NCBI RefSeq assembly: GCF_000220395.1
Contig: NW_004085875.1
Location: 25,553 to 89,552, forward strand
DNA: 64,000 nucleotides
DNA from: Ichthyophthirius multifiliis
Lineage: Eukaryota > Ciliophora > Oligohymenophorea > Hymenostomatida
Direction of reading: 5' to 3'
Part shown: positions 12,617 to 26,389 of the stretch, piece after piece
Numbering within the stretch: position 1 is the stretch's first letter
Layout: every line of letters starts with the position of its first letter
Position numbers and translations under genes: made by a program
The notes under the pieces: generated by a model
The model's database searches: none
Told to the model about the DNA's origin: nothing
What the model saw: only the letters and a program-made list of their open reading frames with translations

Positions 12617-13302
12617 TAGAAATTTATTTATTCTTATTTTTCTTAGAAAAATAAAATTAAATATAATAAAATTAATATAATTAATAAATAATTTAATAAT
12701 ACATAAAATTAATAATTTAATAGAATTTACCTATTTTAGTTAAATTTTTTAAGGAATTAAATATAAAAATATAAAATTCAAACAATAGCAATAATATAAA
12801 TATCATTTGTTCATTTTGTTTTTTATTCTGTATTTTTTTAAAAAAAATACTTAATCAAAAAAAAAAAGTCATTATCCTTTTTTTCTCACTTTTTATTGTT
12901 GTTATTGATCAAATTTTTTAAAAAATAATATGAATCAAGTAACCTAATTATTTAAAAAATGGACATAATCCCATTTCTTAATATTAATATTTTAAATGTT
13001 ATAATATTGCAAATTTTAATTAATTATTAAATAATTTTTTTTCTTATAAACTTTATTATATTATTAAAATATAATAAATTTATTAATTTATTTATCAGTT
13101 TACTTTATTATAAAAATTATTTTTAATTATTATGAAATATATATGATTATATTTAGTATTTTTCAAAAAAAAAAAATACTAAATAAAAGTTATTAAAAAA
13201 TTACAAAAAAAACAGCAAAAGAAAAACAAAACAAAAAAAACATTATTTTAACATTCTAATATATTCGAATTATAAAAATAAAATATACAAAAATACTAAA
13301 AA
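12617..13302. other. Intergenic between divergent genes
   Basis: The space separating the MORN gene (minus) and the PP6 regulatory gene (plus) should hold both promoters. It contains an A-run/T-run hairpin at 12857-12884 and otherwise AT-rich sequence. A short ATG-led hydrophobic ORF just inside it (from 12806 on the minus strand) could not be spliced in frame to the MORN gene. Confidence 0.5.
12857..12884. repeat. A-run/T-run inverted repeat, second copy
   Basis: An A run ending in G, the loop TCATTATC, then C and a T run. The loop resembles GTCATTAG of the hairpin at 302-331. It lies between two divergent gene starts. Chance is likely; no function is assigned. Confidence 0.3.
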
Positions 13303-14189
13303 ATGTCATCAGATTATCCACTAAACAGAATAAGTTAAATATTATAAAATTCTGAAAACAAATCATAAGGCAGTATAATTGAAGAATTATTCATAAACGG
13401 CGATGAGTTTTTTTATGAAATAAAATATAACAATAATCCAAAAATAAATGAGTTCTTTAAAGACAATTAAAAAATAGTAATAAGATTAATAGAATACATA
13501 ACAATAGTATCAGAAGATGAATAAAACAAAGAAAGATCTTATAAATATCCACTTTTAGCAAGTAATATATTTGATTGCCAACCAGCATATTTAATGTCTT
13601 AGTTTTTTACAGAATAAAAAATATTTATAATTAAAATATTAAAATCACTAAATGTGAATAAATGTAGCCTAATTAGGGCGATTAAGATGAAGAATGCTAT
13701 GATGGGGAAATTTCGTAACAAGAAAATGATTAAAAACAAAGCTTAAAAGAAAAGAATAATGAATATGATAAAAAATATAAGTTAGGTTTGTTTAATAAAT
13801 TAAATTAAAATAAAAATGTTGAAATTAAATCAAAATTTCCTTTGATTAATAAATTATTGGAATTTTTATTTAATTAAAAAAGTAATATTAATGATGTTCT
13901 AGCTGGTTATTGGTCTAAATTAGTTATTTCATTAATTAATATAAATATTACTGAAATGCTTAAAATATTTATTGAAAATGAAATTGTTTTTGATATTTTA
14001 ATAAAAAATATATACAATTCATCAATAGGTAAATTTTTACAAAAATAAATTAAATTGGAGGGGAATATATATTATAATATAAATAAATTAAAATATAAAT
14101 ATATATTTTTTTTTAAAAGTAATCCATATAATTATAAAAAAATAATGATTTTAAAAATTTAAAATATATATATATATATATAAATATAA

Positions 14190-14221
<32 letters not shown>

Positions 14222-17200
14222 TTATAAATATAAAAAGCTTTAGTACTTTAAAATATTCTTATTATTGATAATAATAGAATAAAACAAGATAACAAATTTG
14301 ATATCTAATCATAATAAACAAAAATATATTTAATTATTAATTTTATTACAAATATAAAAAATTATGATCGAGATTAAGTTTAAAGCTATTGTAGAATTTT
14401 AAGCGATTTAATAAATAAATATTAATAAATTTATGATGGCTAAGAAATAATTGAAGCAATTATGAACTAATAAACACAAGAATTATTATTCAATACATTA
14501 TAAAATAAATAAATATAGACATATACTTCAGAAGTTATATTAGAATTATCATAATATATATAATAATAAATTTAAAATAAAGAAAATGAATAAAATAAAC
14601 AAGAAAATAATTAATTATTAAATATTAACTAATATCCTTTAATTTAAATTTTCATAAATAATTTATAAAACATAGCTTAGTTTTTAAAAACAAAAGAAGG
14701 AGAAAACAATTTAACAATTTTTCGTTTAAATTTAATATAAATAATAAATACAATATTAAAAATAAATATTTCAAATATTATCGAAAATATATAAAATAGT
14801 AAAATTTTATTAGAAATTATAAACTTATTTTTTATTATTAATGGAATAATATATTACATTAATAAGTTTTAAAATTAATAGAATATCTAATATAAAATAA
14901 CAATAATCTTTCTTATTTAAAACATCTTTTTTAAGATTGTAATTTAATAGAGTTAATAGTAAAAAATACAGAAGATAGTTTTTTTTATTTTTAAAAAGAA
15001 TTAAACCCTAATAAAAGAACAACTAAAGGAAATCTAGGTTACATTGTAAAGATTAGTACTATTTTAGAAAATTATTTTTAGGAATAAATGAATAAATAAA
15101 TTAATTAAGATATATTAATTTTAAGAAATTAATAATGGATGGAATTTATTGAAAATATTTTGGATTTCCATAAATAAAGAGAATGTTATAATTTAGGAAA
15201 TTTTAATAATTTTGTCGATAATATTTTAAATTAAAAAGAAGAAAATAATTCATTTAAATCTATCAATGAATTACAAGCCGTAGAAAGGATTAAATAAAGT
15301 TCTAGTTATTAAGAATAAGTCCAATTATAAAACTACTATTTAAATAAAAGGAAAAAAAAAAACTAAATTAAAATTTTTTAACCAGATGGGGAAGAAATTA
15401 ATTATTAAAGTCCAAAAAAAAATAAAAAAAAAACAATAAAAGTATCAAATGTAATTTTTGTGTAAATAAATAGTAAATAATTGGATGATGATATTGCTGT
15501 TGATGAAGATGAAAATTAAAATATAGAATAGGAATAAAGTTTAGGTTTAATTTAATTAAATGAAGATATATAGAAAACTTAATAAAATGAAAATATAGAA
15601 AAAAATGAAATTGTTGAAAAAATAACAAAGAAAATTTAGAAAAAAGTAGGAATTTATTGAAAATATACCAACCTAATAAGAAGAATAAAATATGAATAAT
15701 ATTTTAATTAATGATATAACTTAAGAGGATATTCCTTAAATAAAGCAATAGAAATATATTTCTGAATTTGATTAAATTGAAAGCAATAGTATATAATTTT
15801 TTTAAGAAACTTAATGCCAAGAATAGATAGGTTAATTTAATTTAAATAGTTAGAATTCGGAAGAAAAGGAAGAAGAAGAAGAAGAAGAAGAAGAAAATAA
15901 AAGATTTCTTAAAAAAGAGATTCCTATTAATTTTGTGTAATAATAAAATTAAGAATTTGATAAAAAAAATTAAGACGATTTTCAATTTATCAATTCTTTT
16001 ATAGAAAATAGTCAAATATCTAATATTTCATAAAAATAATATGATGAGTTAAATTTATATGAAAAAAAAGAATTTAATTTTAAAAAGGAAAAACAAATAG
16101 AAGTTTAATAATAATAATATGAACAGGAAAAAAAACAAAAAGATGATTTAATATAAGAAATAATTAATAGAAGTTTATCTATTTTAAATTAAAACAAAAA
16201 CGAAAATAATGTAAATTTATAATAAGAAAATAAAGAATAAAAAAATACTTTTTAGTAATAATAACAATAAAAACTAAATGAAAACAACTAAAATTAATAG
16301 TATGATGTTTAATTTGATAATAAAAGAATAGATTTGAGTACATAATTATAAGATTCTTTAATTTAAGTATATCCAAATATTGAAGAAATAAAGCTTTAAA
16401 ATACTTTACATTTAAATAAAGAAAAAGACTTTCTAGAAAAAGTTTTCATCAATAAAGATCTATATTTATTAGACATTAATTATAGAAAAAACGAATACAT
16501 TTAAAATTTGGATTAAGTATGTAAATTAAAAGAAGAATGTTAATAATTGCATTTGCAAAATAAGAAATTTATTAATGAAAAGTTATATGACTACGAATAT
16601 TTAAATATTATAAAACATAAAGATTAATAAATAGAGAAAAATAAAATTTATTGCGAATAATATATTAATATGATAAATAGTTAAAAAGAGTAAATAAAAT
16701 TACTTTGTGAATAAAAATTATAACATGAATAATAAATCAAAAACGCATATATTTAAAATAATAATAATTATGAATAGAAATATTTTGATTATTTACATTA
16801 ATTTTAGCAAATGAAACTTTATGAAATTTAAGATAAACTTATTGAAAATCAAAAAAATTAAAAATTATTAATTAAAAATTAAATAAATGAAGAAAAAAAG
16901 TTACAATCAATACTAGAAAATTCAAAAATAAAAAAATATAATCCTATTATTTTCTAATAAAATAAAGAATAAAGTGATATTTTAAGTTAAAATTTGCCTT
17001 ATTTTTCCTCTAAAAATAACTTAAATTAGTAATTAATGTTTAGCAACATTAATACTAATAATGGTTAAGTAAAAGAATAAAGTATTTTAAATAAATCTCC
17101 AGTTTCTTAAAACTTAAATGAAATAGGAAAGTTTAATTTTGAAAATTAATTTTAAAATGGTCTATAAAGAGATTTATTAGAAAGTACAAATAAAAGACCT

Positions 17201-17821
17201 TAAAAAAGCAATGATTAAACCCCTCTAAATTTAGGAAATACTTTTTTGTATGAATAAAAAAGTCCTACTTAGATTATAAAAAATGACACTAATTTTAATT
17301 TTTCAGGCTATATGAATAATTTAAATGATTAATCAACAAATTTATAAATTCAAAATGTACAAAGTATATAGCATTATAATTATAAAGATTTAAAAGGAAT
17401 ATAGATTGATAGAAAAGTAAATTAAGATTAGAAACTATTATAAAATATATAAGACAACAATCAAGAATAATAATTTTAATAAACATATAAATAAGTAAAT
17501 GATTATTAAAATGCATGTAATTTTAAATATAAATAATAAATTAGTAATAAGGTTTGCTTAAATGAAGAATATATATAAAATAATTCGTATAATTATTAAG
17601 AAAATAATAGTCCTTTAGTTGTGTTTAATTTTAAAGGTAACTCTTTTTAAAATAATGAAGGTTATATAAATTAAAATGTTTAAGATATAATTAATAAATA
17701 TTAAAATATTTAATAAAAAGAATATCTCCGAAATAATAAAGATGAAATATGTATAAATAATTATAAATATCCATTATTTTAAAATATAAATATATATAAT
17801 TTAAATAAAGTGTAATAGTGA
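13303..17821 (+). CDS. PP6 regulatory subunit (SAPS domain) with long Gln-rich tail
   Basis: Regulatory subunit of protein phosphatase 6, expected to bind the catalytic PP6 subunit. Family hallmarks are in order: EFFKDNQKIVIRLIEYIT, SYKYPLLASNIFDCQP, INDVLAGYWSKLVISLI, QWNNILHQQVLKLIEYLI, and LKHLFQDCNLIELIV with GNLGYIVKIS. Introns: 23 nt at 13654-13676 (restores the frame inside the domain) and about 209 nt from 14029. At 14828-14833 six T must be seven to stay in frame, a probable homopolymer error. After the domain the protein runs on for about 850 residues of Gln/Asn/Lys-rich, coiled-coil-like sequence with a Glu run near 15870-15895, far longer than the usual SAPS tail, ending at TGA 17819-17821. 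Confidence 0.88.
13654..13676 (+). other. 23-nt intron in the SAPS gene
   Basis: Begins GTGAATAA and ends AATTAG. Its removal joins ...LKSLN to GDQDEECYDG and shifts the reading by exactly the amount needed to reach the downstream SAPS motifs. This is Paramecium-like in size and the shortest intron I could support here. Confidence 0.7.
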
Positions 17822-18111
17822 TTTCTTTTATAAACTTTTCATGGATTTGGACTTTATAAAAAATATGTATTTAATTAGTTAATTGCTAAGTAAAATCTGT
17901 AATATACGAAATAATTTTATTTCATTTATATATTTTTATATAATTTTTTTATTTATTAATATAAATTTTAATTTTTTAGTAAATATTTGTTTTAAAACAA
18001 AAATTTATATATTATAAATATTTAATTTTTAAAATATATTCTCAATATAAAAATATTAAATATATTTTAGTTATATATATTTTATAAAGAAATTAAATTA
18101 ATTAAAATAAA

Positions 18112-20026
18112 ATGGATTTATAACAAAATATTATATAAAATTAACTTAATAAATAAGAAAACGAGTTATTTAATTACATCGTGATTGACCAAATAGATTA
18201 TTGTATAGGTAATCCTTCTGTAGAATAGATTTTTGGAACACTTTATTTGTATTAAAATTTAAAAAATTAATAAATTTAAAGCCTAAAACAAAATGATTTG
18301 ATATAAAAATAAAAAAGTTAGTGTGAATATTTATAAAATAATGTTTTGGTAGTATTAGGTATTCCCAATTCTAAAAGTCCGATTGAATTTTGTGAGTTTA
18401 TAAAAGAATATTTACATGAAATCAACGAATTAAGAATTATTAAGATACAATCAAGCAACAATTATTATGGAATATTTTTATTTTTTAATCAAAGTAAAGA
18501 TATATATATATGATTTAAAATATCTTTTTTATATATATTTATATTTTAAATATTTAATTTATAGTTGAAAAGTGTCAATAATTTTATAAATATAATTTCG
18601 GCTAGAAATTTAATAATATAGAAGATGATATATGTATTATACGATAAGTTTAATTTATAACAATAAACTATAATTAAAAAAATATAAACAAACTTGATAA
18701 TCGAGAATAACAGAATATATAATAAATTCAATAAAACAAAAATAAACAAATTCCTCATAATTTATAAATGAAAAATAATCTAAATATAAATATAATAGAT
18801 GAAAAAGTAATATAAAAAATATATAAATACAAACAAAATTAATTTTAAAAAAGAATAATAATTGCGCAATTTGTTTTGAATAATTAACAATATTAAAAAA
18901 TAAAGGTTCACCATAAATTAAAACAGAAACTAACTTAAAATAAAATAAAAAGATTTAATATTAATAAAATTCTCATAAAAAAAACTTATAACAAAACGAT
19001 TGTATAATAAGTATTTTATGTAGTCACTATTTTCATTTTTAATGTCTTAGTAAATGGTAAGATTCCACTTGTCCATTATGTAGATATCATTAGTAACCTC
19101 CAGAATAAAGCTTTTGTGAAGTTTGTTAAAATACTGAAGCATTATCTATTTGTCTTATTTGTGGAAGCATTAATTGTGGTTTTGAGTTCAACTAAACTTC
19201 TCATTTAAAAATGCATTTTGGATAAACTAAGCATACTTATTCAATGGAAATAGAATCGAAATTTGTTTATGATCATTTAAATGAAGTTTTTGTACATAGA
19301 TTATTATAAAATATTATTGATGGAAAAATTGTTGAACCAGATAATTAGAATAAACATATTAAAAGTGAATAGTTGTTAATGGAATTCGAATAAATTATGA
19401 ATAATGAATTAGAAATTTAAAAATAATATTTTACAAACATAATTAAATAATTAAAAAATGGTTAAACTAAGTAACTTTTTTTTTATATATATAAATATAA
19501 TTATATATAAAAATTTTAAAATAAGAAAGTAATATCTGAATAATAAGTAATAATTGGTTTAATAATATTAACAAGAATTTTAAAAATTACAAGAAGAAGA
19601 AAATACTTTAAAAGAAGAAGAAAAATAATTTGAAGAAATTAAATAAAAATTTTATTCTTTAAATTAATAGAAAAACAATATTTAAAAAAAAGAATAAAAT
19701 TTATCATAATAGTTTGAAATAATTCAAAAAAACGATAATTTAAATTAAGAAAATGAAAATGATTAAATAAAATAAATAAACTATTAAATTTAATAAACAA
19801 AAGCAGAAGTATATATAAATAAAATATAAAGTAATATATAATATATTATAAAAAAAAAAAAAAATATTTAAAAAAAAAAAAATTAAATATAAAGATTAAA
19901 GATATATAAAATCATATTAAAGCAAATAATTAATTAAACAATATTGGAGAAGATATAAAGAATTCTGCTTTATTATTAATAGGAGGAAAATAATAAAATA
20001 AAAAAAATAAAAATAAAAAAAAATGA
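18112..20026 (+). CDS. BRAP: BRAP2-type RING/UBP zinc-finger ubiquitin ligase
   Basis: Five exons (18112-18493, 18565-18806, 18854-19470, 19526-19808, 19895-20026) give 551 aa with every splice phase matching. Domains in order: the BRAP2 RNA-recognition-like domain (GNPSVEQIFGTLYLYQ... VLVVLGIPNSKSP, then FYKYNFGQKFNNIEDDICII), a RING-H2 finger (CAICFEQL...CSHYFHFQCLSKW...CPLC), a UBP-type zinc finger (CEVCQ..ICLICGSINCG..HFGQTKHTYSME), a coiled coil, and a basic Lys/Asn tail. In animals BRAP is an E3 ligase that modulates Ras-MAPK scaffolding and nuclear import. All zinc ligands appear intact. A low-complexity insert lies inside the RING between the first and second Cys pairs. Confidence 0.93.
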
Positions 20027-20284
20027 GAATAGTATAAAATATATATTTTAAATATTATTTAAAAACCATTATTATTGTTTTTTAATTATTAAAAAATGAA
20101 AATAAAAATTTCAAAAATTTAATTTTTAAAATATATTTAAATATAACAATCTAAATTAAATTAGTTAAAAATAAAAAAAATTAGAAAAATAATATAATAT
20201 AGAAAAATAAAAACAAAGAAAAGAAAAATATTTATAAATAGTATTCGAAATAAACATTTATTTTTATAATAAATATATAAAAAA

Positions 20285-21348
<1,064 letters not shown>

Positions 21349-22070
21349 ATAATAAAAGTATATTAAAAATCATATATAAAATTTTATTAGAAAATAATTA
21401 TATAAATAAATGTCTTATATTTAAAAATATCAATAATATTGTAAATTTATCTGTAATTTAATTTTTATTATTTTTTTTATATATTTATTAATTAATTAAA
21501 ACTTGAATTTATTTTGGTATTAAATATTTATATTTTTTTTACTTTTAATATATTAAAATATTAATTATGAATTTGCATTATTTTCATGAAAATACAATTT
21601 TTTATATATATTTTAATAAGGATTTTTTTTTAATTATATACTTAACTTATTTTATATATTAAATATTATCTTATTCATTAATATTTTCAATGTTTAATGT
21701 ATTTATAAATAATAAGCTAAAATTTATATATATTTAAGGCTTTAATAATATTTATTTATGTAAGATATATTATAAATATAAAAAATCAATCAGCAAACAT
21801 TTATTTTTTATTAGAAAATAAATTATATATCCAAAAAAAAAAAAAAAAAATTAAAGTTCTATTTTCTTTTATATTAATTAATAATTTTATCATAATTAAA
21901 ATATTTTTTAATATGATTTAGTATATCTTAAATAAATAAAATTGGTAATAAGAATTAAATAAAAAAAAATATATAAAATTAATTAGTTTTATAATTAATA
22001 TTATTATATTTGTATAATGAAAATAAAATAATATATAAAAATAATATAAATATATATATAAATATTTATT

Positions 22071-22124
<54 letters not shown>

Positions 22125-22264
22125 ATCATAAAAAATAATTATTATATATTAAAAAGGAAAACAATTGATAAAATATTAATTATAATATAACTCAAAAAAA
22201 TATACACATATTTATCTAAAGAAAAAAAAAATTAAAATAAAAATAACTAATATAAAAATAATAA
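21349..22264. other. Intergenic, AT-rich
   Basis: About 900 nt between Rab6 and the Gln-rich gene with long A runs (21833-21850) and a (TA)n run near 22076-22110. Nothing coding recognised. Confidence 0.55.
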
Positions 22265-23820
22265 ATGAAAGTATCTATTATAATAAATTATAAATTTATA
22301 AATTATTATATTTTAATTCAAATATTAATAAAAAAAAGAATCTTAAAATTTATTTAACTAATTTTTAGTGCGAATATATTAATTCTATTTTACCCAAAAG
22401 ATATTCAATAAAATAATAAAAGACTGCGAAGAAAATAAAAGTATCAATTATTAATAAATAAAATATATAATAAAATATAAAATAAATAGTCATGTAAAAA
22501 AAATGATCGATATTATAATGAACCTGAATAACTTAAAACAAAAAATGAAAGATAAATATAGTTGATAAAAAACAAAAGCTAAAATATTAATATATAAAAT
22601 TATTAATAATAAAAAATTAAAAAGACAAAAAAAGTAAAATTATATTAGAATTTATAAAATAATAAATAAAATACAGTATTTTCATTTTTAAAAATATAAT
22701 AATAAAATATTATAAAAATATATAAAATGTATATTAATAAAGTTATAAAAAACATAAAAAATCAATTAGTATATTAAACATTAATAAATATAAAATATGA
22801 TTTATATAAGCTTTTAATAATTATTTTTAAAGAAATAAATATTTTATAAAACAGATTACTTTATTTATATTATATTACATATGTATGAAACAAATTTATC
22901 TATATATTCAATTAATTTAATTTATATTATTTATTTATTTAAATTTTATAGTCTTTAAACATAGGCTTCTTAAAATGATAAAAGTTTAAAAATTCAATAA
23001 TTATAAAATTAGCCTTAAGTATTGTAATTAATACCTAAATAATAAGAAGATTCATTTTTTAAAAATTAATAAAAAATTGATTATTTCAAGATAAACATTT
23101 AAGATATAAGCTAATAATAATTTAAAATAACATAAAACTAACATAATAATGACAAATTTAACATATAAAACGAAAACGCTTAACTTTTAATTCTATAAAA
23201 TTAATAATAATAATAGTTAATATAAGAATAAGACATCTAAAAAAATTATTAAATAATATTATAATAGCAATAACCATTGAAAATTACATAGGAAAATTAA
23301 AATTATGAAATTAATTAATAAGGATCTATTAAAGAATAAATAATAAATAAAAATTATATATAAAATTAAAATAATTATTTTTTAAATCAATAAAATAAGT
23401 TATAATCAGAAGAATATTTATAAAATGAACTATTAAAAAATTAATTAAAAATATATAATTAATAATTAAATCCTAATACAAAATAAAAAAAATAATAGTA
23501 GAAAAATTAAAAAATGAATAATACTTATTAGTAAAAAGAATAAAAAAATTAAAAAGATAAAGAAAAAGGAATAATTGAATAAAAATAGAAATAAGAAAAG
23601 AATATAGAAAATTATGCAAAAGACAATTTGTATAAATAAGAAAGTTTAAAGTAAAAAAATTATAACAAAAATTATAAGTAATAAAATAACATAATTGAAA
23701 AACAAAAAAATGATAAGTAAAGAAAAAAATAATTAAAAATATATAATAATTATAAAAATTAAAAAAAAATTAGTAGTACAAATAATTCTTTAATAAATAC
23801 ATTTGAAAAAATGAATGAAA

Positions 23821-23864
<44 letters not shown>

Positions 23865-24451
23865 TAACAATAACAATAACAATAACAATAACAATAACAA
23901 TAACAATAACAATAACAATAACAATAACAATAACAATAACAATAACAATAACAATAACAATAACAATAACAATAACAATAACAATAACAATAACAATAAC
24001 AATAACAATAACAATAACAATAACAATAACAATAACAATAACAATAACAATAACAATAACAATAACAATAACAATAACAATAACAATAACAATAACAATA
24101 ACATAACATAACAATAACATAACATAACATAACATAACATACATACATACATACATACATACATACATACATACATACATACATACATACATACATACAT
24201 ACATAGCATACATACATACATACATACATACATACATACATACATACNNNNNNNNNNNNNNNNNNNNATAACATAACAATAACAATAACAATAACAATAG
24301 CAATAACAATAACAATAACAATAACAATAACAATAACAATAACAATAACAATAACAATAACAATAACAATAACAATAACAATAACAATAACAATAACAAT
24401 AACAATAACAATAACAATAACAATAACAATAACAATAACAATAACAATAAC

Positions 24452-24491
<40 letters not shown>

Positions 24492-24698
24492 TCTATTAGA
24501 ATAACAATAAGAATAAAAATTGGATTAGCAATAATAATAATAAGATTAAAAATAACAATAACAAAAAAAATTATAATTAAAATAACAATAACAATAACAA
24601 TATCCATTAGAATAACAATAAGAATAAATATTACAATAGCAATAACAATAACTAAAAATATAAGAATAACAATTATAATAATAAAATAATAATAATAA

Positions 24699-24737
<39 letters not shown>

Positions 24738-25874
24738 TATAATAATAATAAAAAATAATTACTATTCTAATAATTATAAAATAGCAATTACCATTACAAT
24801 AAAATTAGTAATAATTATAACATTAAAATCCAAATAACATTGATTAATTATAAGATAATCCTCTTAAATGTTGTACTTCTTAAGATTCTTCTTGAATGAA
24901 TTAATATTAGTATAACAACTTTTGTTAATTTTTAAATTCTAATTAATTATATAACTATTAAAACTAAATTTGTTATAAGCATAATTCTTAATCATCTTAC
25001 CCATTATAATAATAAGGTTTTAATTAACCTAACTAATATAATATTTGCTATAATATATAATTTAATTAAGGATAATAACTATAAGGATAAGAAAATCAAA
25101 GCGTACTATATCCTAAAGGATTTTAAAATATATCTACTCCAAAAAGTTAAGACTAAGACTAATACTAAGACTAAGACTAAGACTAAGACTAGGACAAAGA
25201 CTAAAACTAAAACTTAAACTTAAACTTAAACTAAAACTAAAACTAAAACTAAAACTAAAACTAAAACTAAAACTAAAACTAAAACTAAAACTAAAACTAA
25301 AACTAAAACTAAAACTAAAACTAAAACTAAAACTAAAACTAAAACTAAAACTAAAACTAAAACTAAAACTAAAACTAAAACTAAAACTAAAACTAAAACT
25401 AAAACTAAAACTAAAACTAAAACTAAAACTAAAACTAAAACTAAAACTAAAACTAAAACTAAAACTAAAACTAAAACTAAAACTAAAACTAAAACTAAAA
25501 CTAAAACTAAAACTAAAACTAAAACTAAAACTAAAACTAAAACTAAAACTAAAACTAAAACTAAAACTAAAACTAAAACTAAAACTAAAACTTTAACTAA
25601 CATTAATACTAAAACTAAAACTTTAACTAACATTAATACTAAAACTAAAACTTAAACTAACATTAAAACTAAAACTAAAATTATTTAATTAATTAATAGT
25701 AGTAATTTTATGGAAACAACTGTTTTTATGATTAATCTATCAACCAATCTAACTTTCTAAATTTTTAAAATAAATAAAATAAATAAAATATAAACTATTT
25801 GCCTTTTATTAGTAATTTATAATTTTATTTTAATTTTTTTGTTTTTATATAGATAGTGATATTGAAGATGTTTG
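22265..25874 (+). CDS. Gln-rich protein with polyQ and Asn-Gln tandem tracts
   Basis: Start proposed at ATG 22265, with a two-codon first exon joined after a 99-nt intron to CEYINSILPKRYSIKQQKTA; a second splice leads to SCKKNDRYYNEPEQL. From about 22953 one frame is open for over 800 nt and is rich in Gln, Asn and Lys. It enters a run of about 97 Gln (alternating TAA and CAA), then CATA repeats, a 20-N gap, more CAATAA repeats, and finally about 60 Asn-Gln pairs from AACTAA units. It ends after a 42-nt intron (about 25810-25851) with SDIEDV and TGA. One TGA (24893-24895), followed directly by ATG, interrupts the frame, so two genes cannot be excluded. No known domain seen. Confidence 0.5.
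23817..24115. repeat. TAA then CAATAA tandem array (polyglutamine-coding)
   Basis: About 13 TAA triplets followed by more than 40 hexamers CAATAA. In the coding frame every triplet is TAA or CAA, that is glutamine in this code. Other frames give Asn runs or Leu/Ile-Val runs, which are shadows. Confidence 0.9.
24138..24247. repeat. (CATA)n tetranucleotide array
   Basis: About 27 CATA units with one imperfect unit near 24205, directly before the N gap. In the coding frame it would read as a Thr-Tyr-Ile-His repeat. It probably caused the assembly break. Confidence 0.85.
24248..24267. other. Assembly gap (20 N)
   Basis: Twenty N between a CATA array and a CAATAA array. The round length suggests a placeholder, so the true size and the reading frame across it are unknown. 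Confidence 0.95.
24275..24490. repeat. Second CAATAA/TAA array after the gap
   Basis: About 28 CAATAA units with a CAATAG variant near 24296, then about a dozen TAA triplets. It is the same unit as the array before the gap, so the gap may hide further units. Confidence 0.9.
25147..25675. repeat. AACTAA hexamer array (Asn-Gln repeats)
   Basis: It begins with degenerate GACTAA (Asp-Gln) units at about 25150-25200 and becomes near-perfect AACTAA from about 25226 to 25590. It then degrades into AACTTTAACTAACATTAATACTAA-type units. In gene frame the order is (Asp-Gln), (Asn-Gln) about 60 times, then Asn-Phe-Asn-Gln-His-Gln variants. The graded edges suggest expansion of an ancestral repeat. Confidence 0.9.
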
Positions 25875-26389
25875 AACATTAATAATAATTGAAAAAATAC
25901 AGATAATTTTTTTATTAATATTTAAAAATAAGAAAAAAGTATTTAATAATATATTAATTTAATCATAAATTATTATATTTATATAATTTTTTTTTTATGT
26001 TTTATATATTTTTATTTTAATTATATAAAATAATTAATTATTTTTAACTTTTTTTTATTTAAAACTTTTTTTTTTATTTTAAATTACATATTATATATTT
26101 TAAAAAATAAAATAAAATAAAATTATATTAATAAAATTTCATAATTAAATCAAATTTAAATAAATTTATATCTTAATATTTAAAATAAATATAGATTTAA
26201 TTTATATTTTTTTATTTATATAAATTAATATAAGGACAATCTTTTTATAAAACAAATATATAATAAAACAAAAAAATTATTAACAATAATAAAAATTATA
26301 GTTATAAGATTAGTTATTATTTAATTTTTAAATAATTTTTTTTTTTATATATATTATATTAATTTATAATTGATTTTTTTCTAATTTGT
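25875..26389. other. Intergenic between convergent genes
   Basis: Lies between the stops of the Gln-rich gene and the 6 kb minus-strand gene. Only A/T-rich sequence and T runs; it presumably holds both 3' ends. Confidence 0.55.

Noticed and set aside
23759-24607. Long standard-code minus-strand reading frames of Ile-Val, Leu or Tyr-Cys repeats
   Set aside because: They are shadows of the CAATAA and CATA arrays on the opposite strand and cross the N gap; the plus frame joins sensible flanking protein sequence.
25226-25633. Minus-strand Leu-Val repeat protein
   Set aside because: Antisense shadow of the AACTAA array that codes Asn-Gln on the plus strand in frame with flanking exons.
23817-25675. 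Tandem arrays as CRISPR
   Set aside because: Units are 4-6 bp with no unique spacers and no cas genes; the genome is eukaryotic with introns.
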